From contig OY829330.1 of the NCBI GenBank assembly GCA_963691655.1, forward strand, positions 18,470,182 to 18,534,181: a stretch of DNA of 64,000 nt, given 5' to 3'. The translations under genes and the position numbers were made by a program. The DNA is from Toxonevra muliebris (taxonomy: Eukaryota > Arthropoda > Insecta > Diptera > Pallopteridae). Below, one piece after another: positions 55,007-64,000 of the stretch. How positions within the stretch are numbered: position 1 is the first letter of the stretch; each line of letters opens with the position of its first letter. The notes below the pieces were generated by a model. That model searched no databases. It saw nothing but the letters and a program-made list of their open reading frames with translations, and was not told the DNA's origin.

Positions 55007-55014
55007 GTGCGAAG

Positions 55015-57760
55015 CAAAGCCGATAAAAACTTTATGACATAATGAAAAATTCTTGCTGCATTAGGCTTAATGACAAATTCAACTTTTTATGAGAAAAAAT
55101 GAAAGAACGCATTACTCCTTCGGAGAAAATCATGAAATAGTTTGATTGCAGAGTGGAAACTTTTATATCTCAGTTTAAGTCTCGTTAGAGTAGATCCAGT
55201 TAACATGAAAAATTGTTTCGACGAAGCGAACCAAAATAAGCTAGATTCTTCGAAATAAGAGAAACGTGTCCTCAAAGAAGCTCAATGTAAAGAATTTTAT
55301 GAGAGAAACAAGCAAAGTTGTAAGAGTCAACACGTCAAGAAAGCATATCAGTTATAAATATATTTATAAAATTTACTTCTAAAATCGTAGAAAAGCAAAA
55401 ACAAATAGAACAAAAAATTTTCACCCATGAATAACGCTCGCATCTTTTCGCGGTATTATACTGTTTTTTAGGCTCAAAAAACCGCATACCGCCTTTTTTT
55501 TACCAAAATACCACGTTTATACTAAGAAAAAAATGTAAATGGCAACTCGTTGCGAGTATACTTTAGATATAAGTGGAAGCATTCAAGGCGATTCTGATCG
55601 TTAAATGTAACTTGAAATATCCATGCGTTGATTTCTATAAATACCTCATAGCAAATCCGGAATCGGTTCCTCAAATTTCTTCAAAGCACAAATTCAATAC
55701 ATCTACAGAAGGAGATATTAAATTGTAGAACGAAGACGATTCAGATAGTCAATTTTCATTGAAAAAAAATTGATACCGCGAAATATACAGTTTTTTCAAT
55801 TCGATTTACAGTTTTTTAAAATTTTTTGTAGAAATATACAGTTTTTGATCCAAAAAAAGGTCCGAGCGCTGCCCATGAACCTTACCAAATATTTAAAAAA
55901 AAAATTTCGAATATACACGAAATCGCGTGTGGCCCGAAATCTTTTTTACAGATTTTCGTGATCGTCAAAAATGACTCAAGAAAAACTGAGCCACAACTCA
56001 GCTACTGTTTCAAACTCTCATTTTACAATGAAATAAACTAGCATTGCAAAAAATCAAGTTGTTCGCAGTGAGACCGTTAAATGTGCCGAATTCCTTTAGA
56101 TCGTTGGCAAGCCGGCGAAAAGAGTTAATGTTTAAAAAAAATTGTTAATTTCAATTTTTGTTGTCAAAATAAAATGAATTTTATAGCATCGCAACATTAA
56201 AAACAAACGCATATAAATATAAAATTTACATAAAAATAAATAAAAAAAACAATTTCTTTAATTTGAAATCAGGTTTATTAACCACAATAATTTTAACAAC
56301 TCAAAATTCCTTTAAAGGCTTTTGATTATTTACAAGTTTAACTTGAACTTTGAAAAAACTAAATATAAAAATTGAATTGCTTATTGCAGTGAAAATATCA
56401 TTAACCTTGTGCAAGGCTGATTTGACAATTTAATAAGCGGTATGGGCAAACTCATATACACTGAGGTGCCCCACGCAAAAAAGTTATATTTTATTAAGGA
56501 TCGCATTAGCAATATAAAATGTCGTTTGCTGCCAAAAGTATTTGGTTCAAAGTCGGATCTAATATTTCTTCATACAGCACTACTATAAAAACGGCGTAAA
56601 CTCGACTCAATTCAATAATAGGGAAACAAAGAGAGGAGTAATCCATTTCTTACTTTGGAGCGCTCGATGATTACTCCTACGATCATTCTAAAAGTCGCTT
56701 TGCACTATATGAGTTTCTTATATCAGATTTTCGTTGAGAGTTTTAGCTCTTGCTTTTACACCTATATGAATTTTATACTGCTAATCTGTCAATATCAGCT
56801 ATTTATAGAAAATATGTTAAAAACGGCAAAAATGTTTTGCATATTAGAGGCTCTCACTCTCCATTCAACCAGCAAAAATAATTAAAAAATATAAGTTAAT
56901 ATTATACAATAAATTAAAAAAAAACTTTTGAAACCGTTTTGTTCATTTTAAGCTTTCGTTTAATTGTAATGACACGGCTGAGTTTCTTTTTTGTTGTGTT
57001 TCTTTGTTAACAGCTAAGTGAGAGAGCGAGATAGAAAGATGTTTTGCAGAGCGCCATACTGTCAAATTTGAATTTCTCATTTCAAATTAGAAACCAAGTT
57101 GAATTTATACCTGGTGAAGTAACCAGCAACCCCATTTTGACAACGTTTTTTCTCCATTTTGACATTTTCTGCATGCCGCCATAATGACCCCAAAAATAAA
57201 GATTGTTATTGTTTTGCTGTGTTTTATGGTATCCGACGCAACAACAAAGCTTTGTTGTTTTTGCCAAGGTGAAATTGCTGTAATCTTGCTATCACCTTAT
57301 ACATGATTTCACCATGTTAGAAACAATTCTAAAATCTCATATGAGCTGCTCATAAGAGTTCTTTTATAAGTGTTTTAACTGAGTTTACATTTTGTATTGC
57401 ATCTTCTGAGTTTTTTATATGATCATATCATACCACAAATCAAATATATAAGAGTACGCATTGCGTATGTTCGAAGAAAACATATGTTTTGGATGACGTA
57501 GCTGTTGATATTTACAGTGAAAGAAACTCTTTGTTCGAGAAAGTTTTGTATGTGTTTGTTAAAATAGAAAAAGTAAAAATGCGTTGTTCTAACTTTAAAT
57601 CAAAATTTTAATAATTTCAACCATTTAACAAAAAAATTTATTTTCCAAAATTTAGCTTAAAGTATTTAAATAAATCCCTTAAAATGGGATCTACATTAGT
57701 TTAAGAGATATATACATAGGTGTCGCACTGAGCGTGGTAGCAATGTACTTTAATTTATTA
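55015..57760. other. AT-rich interval without supported gene
   Basis: Frames of up to 76 residues (for example 56655-56885) have no domain character. A small inverted pair TTCGCGGTAT / ATACCGCGAA lies at ~55447 and ~55772, and GGAGTAATC / GATTACTCC at 56635 and 56669. Nothing is bounded well enough to call. Confidence 0.5.
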
Positions 57761-57762
57761 AC

Positions 57763-58200
57763 GTTAGATATTTGGGAAATGCAGGATTGATCTACTCCTC
57801 AATACCAATCCACTGATACCCATGTCATGTCTGGCACATATGTACAAGTGCTCCATATGACCACCAGTTCCTCCACCCATTTGCACCCAACATGCAAATT
57901 TTCAAACAGACGTTACTAGCAGACCGAAATTAATGTTAGATATTTGGGAAATGCAGGATTGATCTACTCCTCAATACCTATCCACTGATACCCATGTGAT
58001 ATCTGGCACATATGTAGAAGTGCTCCATATAACCACCAGATTCCTCCAACTCAGTTTACAAAATGATATATTTTAGAAATTAATTAAAAATAATCTGAGA
58101 TAAATATGTGAAATTTGTGTATGCAGGATAAAACTGTAGTTCAATACCTATGGAATGGTATGTCTGGTGGTCACAGTCAGTTCTCCAAATGGTCATTAGG
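57763..58200 (+). repeat. Three-copy ~172-bp repeat
   Basis: GTTAGATATTTGGGAAATGC begins copies at 57763 and 57935, sharing GATCTACTCCTCAATACC, CACTGATACCCATGT and GTGCTCCATAT. A diverged third copy at ~58115-58200 keeps ATGCAGGAT, TTCAATACCTATGGAATGGT and CAGTTCTCCAAATGGTCA. No coding frame is conserved across them. Confidence 0.8.
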
Positions 58201-58684
58201 ATCCGATAGAATATTCTATATTCTGCTTAACATTACATTTTTTGGTTAACATTTTTTCTGTTAAGTTAACATAGAAATTTTTACATTTTGTGGTTTGTGT
58301 ATTTGCTAAGATAGCCACGCGTGGCTATCTTCACACCGTTATCAAAGTAAATTCAGTCAAAAGATTTAATAGTTTTTATAACTGTTATTGTTTTTGATGA
58401 CCTTGAAATGTGCCGCAAAATTGCCTGTAACGTTACAGTCTAATACAAGAAAAAGTTTATTTGCGAATAATCTACTATGGTATCAATCGTCAAAACTCGA
58501 GTTGTTTTGAATATTTTTAGTCCTACTTTAGAATTCATAAAAAATTTAATACTTATAACCATAATGTGGAGTATTGAGCCTATCAATATGAGGAACGTTC
58601 CAGTCTTTTTTATTATCAAAAACTTTCGAAATCTTTTTTGGCGCTAAAATCATAAATTTACAGAAAGCACTAAGCAAGGCTCAA

Positions 58685-58779
58685 AATTCCATTACCTAGG
58701 AATTTAAAAATTTTAATTACCAATTACAATTCCTTGTAATGGAATTGAAACTTTTATCAATTCCATTGCTAAGGAATTG
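58685..58779. repeat. Cluster of three AATTCC..GGAATT palindromic units
   Basis: AATTCCATTACCTAGGAAT (58685-58703), an inverted relative CAATTCCTTGTAATGGAATT (about 58727-58746) and CAATTCCATTGCTAAGGAAT (about 58758) lie within 95 bp. Confidence 0.6.
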
Positions 58780-59158
58780 AAAGAAGAAAAAATACAAATA
58801 CAATTCCAAATACAAGCTATGATGTATACTTAAAGCAGTAAAAGATTATTAGTTTCTACAACAAAATTTATAACATTTCCTTATTCTATTAGACATCAAT
58901 TATTCATTATGCGGCGGTTATACAAGCAATTTTTTGATTGTCCAATAAAAATTTTTGATGTGTAAACATCTTTTCAAATTTTGAATGAATAATTTGAAAG
59001 CAATAAAATAAGATTTTGAAATCGCATTATGTTTGAGCTGTCCTTCGGTTAAGAGCAACCATGTTACAGGAAAGGTTTTCAAATGTATCAATTATTAACA
59101 TTGAAACAAATTTGTTAAAGAAAAAATTGCAGCCGAAAAAGTGTTAAATATATTTTCT

Positions 59159-59191
59159 GGGGGGAGGGGGGGGGGAGGTTTCTTCCCCCCC
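59159..59191. repeat. G-run/C-run hairpin
   Basis: About 18 G with two interruptions (59159-59178) are followed six bases later by a C-run (59185-59191). It can form a hairpin or a G-quadruplex. The adjacent TAGTTACGCCAATGG looks like a transposable element end, an impression not checked. Confidence 0.6.
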
Positions 59192-59401
59192 AGAGAATTA
59201 TCCTAGTTACGCCAATGGCCACTGTTCATATTGCTTAGTTGCTGTCTGAACAACTAGTGATGATTCGATACAATTAGTTACTCGTTAGTTAGATTCTAGT
59301 ATTTTTTTTACTTGATGCCATACCATAAATATTTTACTTGGTATCGATTTACATTTTTACATTTACTTATAAAACATAAATATTGTTATACATAGTATAC
59401 A

Positions 59402-59510
59402 ATCAATACATTTATTAGTGTAACTATTTATTCCAGAAGTGCTACGTTATCATACTATATATCAATTTAAAGAGCTTGACGAGTAGGTTAGCCAAAAAAC
59501 GATCAGTAAT
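59402..59510 (+). repeat. Dispersed repeat 'TTTATTAGTGTAACTA', copy 2
   Basis: The partner copy is at 50606-50700. The order of shared blocks is conserved, with a ~20-bp difference before AGCCAAAAAACGATCAG. Confidence 0.8.
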
Positions 59511-60809
59511 CGTAACACTAATGAAGACCAAAATTTATGTTTTTTTTATTAACTATTTTTTGTTTGATATGTCAGTAATGTCAAAAGTTGTTGTGCGACC
59601 TTGGCGCCTTGTTCAATGCTCTTTATTTTCTTGTTGTTTTTTGTGCTTTTGTAATGTGGCTACTATGTAGTATCTACATGTTAATGTCATACTGTTCAGT
59701 AATGACAAATACAGAATATTTTTATATATCATGTTATATGTATATGAGAAATGACAGTCCCTGAAAGTAAATAATAATAAATATATGCATATAAAATGAT
59801 TTACGTTGATGACAGTATGCAAAGCTTTTAAAATTACGACAAAATTTGTTCGAGATTTATATGTGAATTTATTTGCATAGGCCTATTACACAGTTCAACA
59901 CACAAAAAATAACAAGGTCCCGAAAGTGGATTCTGATAGAACTTGAGAAAAAATGCCTTGTCTCGGTGTTTTAAAAGTTTGCTTCTAATTTTCTAACAGA
60001 TTAAATATAATAAACCATAGGGTAAGTAGTTAGTTTTGCATCAAAGCTTGTTTGTATGTTCAGCAATTTATTGTAGAATTTTCCGTAGAATATTTTCTTC
60101 CAACATATTAACCCGTTGGCGCCCATAATTATGGTAAGTTACTTTTTTGGAGGGTTAACATGTTTAAGAAATATGTTGCCCATCAAATTCTACTGTAGGT
60201 CACTGTTCAGGCACAGGTGTTTGGCATGAGTGGAACAGGTTCGAGCAATACATCTTCAACAAAAAGCATTTCCGTAAGTTTTTCTTAATTATATAACTGT
60301 TCCCAAAACTTGGAAAAAATTTAAATCCATAAAAATTGTTAAAGTAAATTGGTTTTTTTGCCATGCTCAAAAAACTACCATCAGTGCCTGGGAACCAACT
60401 CAGTACTTTTCTATGCCTTTCAAATTTGTTATCTAAAATTTAATATAGTCTTACATTTTTGCATGACAATGTTATTATTTTTGTAATCTAAAAATTTGCG
60501 AATGTTGATTATATTCCCCAGAGCGTTCTTGAAATACTCAAATACTGGTCACTCGCTCTTGAATAGATATCAAGAGAAAAAAATACTGAGTAATGATTGT
60601 AGAAAAAAAATTACTGAACTTAAACGCAGAACACTTTTATGATGTGAAGCAAAATAAATACATTATACCGCGCCCGTTTTAAATGGAAAAAATTGCAAAC
60701 GAAATTGTAGATATTTTTCCCACTGAAAGTATACATAGATTTATATTATATATCCAGGAAGGAAACACGGAAACCAAATCCAAATGGGATGTTTTTCAAC
60801 CAGTTCAAC

Positions 60810-60878
60810 AACCATATAAAATTGCGTAAATGTTGTTTGAGTTTTGTCGCATTGACATTTACGCAATTTTATATGGTT
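60810..60878. repeat. Perfect 23-bp hairpin with 23-nt loop
   Basis: AACCATATAAAATTGCGTAA.. (60810-60832) is matched exactly by 60856-60878 around a 23-nt loop. The geometry is like a small-RNA precursor or a tiny foldback element; no TSD was recognised. Confidence 0.85.
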
Positions 60879-61263
60879 TTAGTATGAAAGTACAAGAAAA
60901 TGTGGTGGAGGAGTACTACATTAAGCACTGTCTCTTTGTAACTGTACAGCTTGGTTAGAAATAGATATAATAAATTGATATATCTTACTACAGAGCATAA
61001 AATTAAAACCATTATTACACAAATTTTTGCAAAAACTTAAATTTTCTAAAAAAAATCAAAGAAAAAATATATTTTTGGATTTGAGTACCAATTGCTTCCA
61101 ACTCAAAAAATGTATTAATTAAAAATGTAACATAAATATCAAAATAAAGGTCCATTACAAATTAAAAATCAAATTTTATTGCTCTACGCTTAGTATTATT
61201 GAAGTTATGATACAATATTTGGTGACAAGTATTGTTAATAAGGGGTTTTCCTAAACACCCTAT

Positions 61264-61961
61264 CAGGCATGTTCCTATCAGGCATCTTCACATCAATTTC
61301 ACTGTTTGGTTTTCTAGAATTCACTTTTATTTTCTTACTCGTTGTTAAAAGTGAATTTCGAACGAAATCGCATGTTCTAGAAACCGAATTCACCAAAAAA
61401 AAAGGTGATTTGAATTCACTTGGCCCAAAAATGTTAGTAAATTTAATAAAAAATTAATTTTATACATATATATTTTTGTATGCATTTTTCTAATTAAACA
61501 GATAAATAGGTTTTGATTAATTAGAAAACAAATATAAGGAAGAAAATAGAAAATTTGAAAATGTAGACAGAACAAGCTGCGATGAGAAAATGCCTTTCAG
61601 CTCGATAGCTGCTGTGGTCGCTGCTACTTCTTTTGCTGCCACTATCACCGCCGCCTCTTACACTGCCGGCACTTCCACTGCCAGCACTTCCACGGCCGCC
61701 AACGCTTTTTAATTTTTACGCTAGCATATTGGTTTTTGGCTTCAATATTTAACGCATATACAATTAAAGCATTAATATTTTTAAATTTTCACAACTTGTT
61801 TTGTTTTTTTCCTTGCGCTAACAATCAGCTGATTGAAAATTACAGCGAGTTGCAAACATTACAACGAGTAAAAAAAAAATAGTAAATTCCCTCGGTTTCT
61901 AGAACTCCAAAAACAATTTCACTCTATTTCAAATTCACTTTCGGATTCTGGAACATGCCTG
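61264..61961. mobile_element. Nonautonomous element with 12-bp TIRs CAGGCATGTTCC
   Basis: CAGGCATGTTCC at 61264-61275 is exactly mirrored at 61950-61961. TAT lies on both sides (61261-61263, 61962-61964). Subterminal similarity continues: GGTTTTCTAGAATTCAC near the left and GTTTCTAGAACTCC near the right. A GC-rich Ala/Thr/Ser open frame (61590-61712) lies inside. The superfamily is open. Confidence 0.7.
61590..61712 (+). CDS. 40-residue Ala/Thr/Ser-rich open frame (doubtful)
   Basis: ATG to TAA encodes a peptide of almost only Ala, Thr and Ser with Gly, Phe, Val and Ile. It is the only GC-rich patch in several kilobases and includes imperfect repeats of ACTGCCGGCACTTCC type. It lies inside the inverted-repeat element at 61264-61961. 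It is probably low-complexity DNA rather than a gene; no upstream exon or family was found. Confidence 0.2.
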   Translation: MPFSSIAAVVAATSFAATITAASYTAGTSTASTSTAANAF

Positions 61962-64000
61962 TATATCTCAGTGGATGGTGAAAATACACCCTAAATCCGC
62001 AACAATTTTTTTCTCAGAGCTAACCAGAGAGTTAAGTCTTAAAAATTTTTGCACTCTAACCGGACCACCTTGTATAGTATTTTGTTTGTAATTAATTATT
62101 TTAGCCCATTTAGTATGGGTATAACAAGGGTTTTCATATATTTGTGGCTAATTTTATCTAACTCTTCAAAAATATGGACTATGATTTAAGACTGTTCAAC
62201 AGAACCTTGATCCAAATTTGAATATGTTTTTGAAATTTCAGCGAAAACTCAAGATTAAAATTCGGAATTGTCATCATTTTAATAAAAACGTTTTCAAATA
62301 TATGGAAAACCCATTTGAACCCTTTCTTCTCCTCTTTTATATTGGGGGGTAAAAAAGTTTGTTGTTGTTTCATATTCGTAGATTTGGTCTTTGTAAAGAA
62401 TAAAAACCAAAAAAAATTATGAAAGAAGTTTTTGGGAAAAGCTGTAGAGCTTTTGGAGTTTTGTACATTATAATGACCAAAATGCATGAAACGAGTAAAA
62501 ATTCGAGAAAAAAATTATAATTTTTGATTTTTTTTTTGTATAAAAAATAACTAAGGTTTATTTTGCAATGCAAATTTATCTTATGGTTTACTTTATCTGT
62601 TAGAAATGGGCAAACTTTGGGCCCACGTAAAAAAAAAATTAGACACCGAGACCCGTATAATTTTTTTTTCTCCAGTTTTATCAGCATCCACTTTCAGAAC
62701 CTTGTTATTTTTTCGTTTGTTGAATAAAAAACAAATCAAAACTATCACAATTTTTTTAATACCCGCAGAAAATAATTCAAAAATCATCAACCTTTCATGT
62801 CTTTCGTACACAATAGTAACCAAATTATTTATTGTACATTAGAGTTCCGTGAATTTGTACACTATAATGAAAATTTTTTTTTAACAACTTTTTTTTTTAA
62901 GTTATTAATTTTGTATTATGATATGGAGTTTTAACTTTCATTTTAAACTGTGTTAATTAAAAAAAAGTTTATATACTTGCTCAAAATTTTAATCTTTGTA
63001 CCTTCACTTCGTAAATTGACACAAATGTAATTTGGACTGTTTTTCTAAATTAAATAAAAAAACTGTACTCCCGTTTCTGCTCAAACTTAAATTATAAAGA
63101 GAAAAAAACATGCTTGATTTAAAAAATAATTTTTTATTTTTAAAATTCCCTATATATTTGAAGTGGTGAAATATGAAAAAATTTTTGTACAATATATTAG
63201 TCAAAAACAACGAAAGGGTTAAATGGATTACCCATTTTAAATGGGATAAAATAATTAAATACAAATAAAATATATTGTGAAAAGATTTGAAGTCGGTTTT
63301 CCTAACAAAAATTTTAATTTGATTACCACCGGTGAGCTATTTTGACCAAGTTATGAGATTTTCTCGTTTTTTGATTGTGTTTTCTTTTTTTTGGTATTGT
63401 TTTTCTTTTATTTTTTTGAAACGTAGGCACAATATATTTTCCAAAATATAACATTTAGAAGGGGATTCCATACTTACCACCTGTAGAGTAATTTAAAAAT
63501 TTTGTATGAATGGAATTATTTGAGTTTGTATGTATATTATATTATTAATTATTATTACTAAAATAAAATTATATAAAATAAAAACAATTTCTTTATTCTT
63601 TATTTTTTTTACCATTTTAAATTGTCAATTTTACGTTAAATTTATATAAAATTTATTTTATTACAAAATGTAAATCAGTTATATATTGTTGTCATGTCAA
63701 TTCAACATTATTTTCATATCAATTTTGCTTTAATTTTACATTTTGTCATATTCTTTTAACATTTTAAATATCAATATTACATGGAAAACATGTATTTCTT
63801 TTACATTTTTAATGTAAAAATTAGGTTGTTCTCTCATCACTTATACATTTTCCAAAAAAATTTTCTTTTCTTTATTTTTAAAACAAGCACCACTATTTTT
63901 TTGACCGTCCACGTGCTGGTTTGTGAGTCTGTTATTTTTTGAATTAAAAAAAAAATTATGATTAATTAATTAATTAAATATTTAGATACTTAAGACTTCA
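61962..64000. other. AT-rich right end of the window, nothing assigned
   Basis: Frames of up to 105 residues consist of Lys/Phe/Asn/Ile-rich translation of A/T tracts. A TAATTAATTAATTAATTAAA microsatellite lies at 63960-63980. No element ends or genes are supported. Confidence 0.5.

Noticed and set aside
55447..55781. Element with TTCGCGGTAT / ATACCGCGAA ends
   Set aside because: Only 10 bp are inverted, the flanks do not agree, and the interior repeats look like decayed low-complexity sequence.
62179..63264. Minus-strand proteins of 76-105 residues
   Set aside because: They are Lys/Phe/Asn/Ile-rich translations of A/T tracts without domain signals or splice context.

Overview
The window is eukaryotic nuclear DNA from an insect, most likely a higher fly (Brachycera). 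The evidence is AT-rich intergenic DNA, short GT..AG introns, a large arthropod-type zona pellucida (ZP) gene, and dipteran-style mobile elements (BEL/Pao, Ty3/gypsy, CR1-like, LOA-like, Helitron, hAT, SINE). The genus cannot be fixed from the sequence alone. No bacterial features, CRISPR arrays, rRNA or functional tRNA genes were seen.

Region 1 (1 to ~18430) is a decayed BEL/Pao LTR retrotransposon on the + strand that has received six later insertions: a tRNA-derived SINE (1650-1965), a nearly complete Ty3/gypsy element (3602-8566), a 959-bp inverted-repeat DNA transposon (8709-9667), a CR1-like LINE (~9836-14204), a second copy of the SINE (~15004-15190) and a Helitron (15515-18221). Several have exact target-site duplications, and removing the guests restores host reading frame. 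Its gag leader carries a pentapeptide-type tandem repeat (287-541).

Region 2 (~18430-26880) is a minus-strand LOA-like LINE with RNase H, split in its endonuclease by a + strand LINE (~21545-26092). Region 3 (26880-40770) is gene-poor and rich in short inverted-repeat elements, with a large imperfect palindrome, two further LOA fragments, and one compact open frame at 30147-30314 that looks like a terminal exon encoding a single-pass membrane segment and a Cys-rich tail.

Region 4 (40778-51268, minus strand) is the one clear host gene. I assemble three exons into a 2,875-residue secreted protein: signal peptide, ZP domain, about 114 C-x8-C beads (CYPGSxDPxC type) with Thr/Pro-rich linkers, and a basic RRRR site near the C-terminus. 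Such proteins usually build apical extracellular matrix or cuticle. The bead array has higher-order repeats of about 1.45 kb (23 beads). Intron 1 holds a foldback MITE whose family recurs inside a hAT element at 53993-55006.

Region 5 (51270-64000) has no convincing gene. It holds a hAT-type nonautonomous element, a zinc-finger remnant of transposase type, a three-copy ~172-bp repeat, a perfect 23-bp hairpin, a G/C homopolymer junction, and one more inverted-repeat element. Element families were named from motifs read by eye; no database search was possible.
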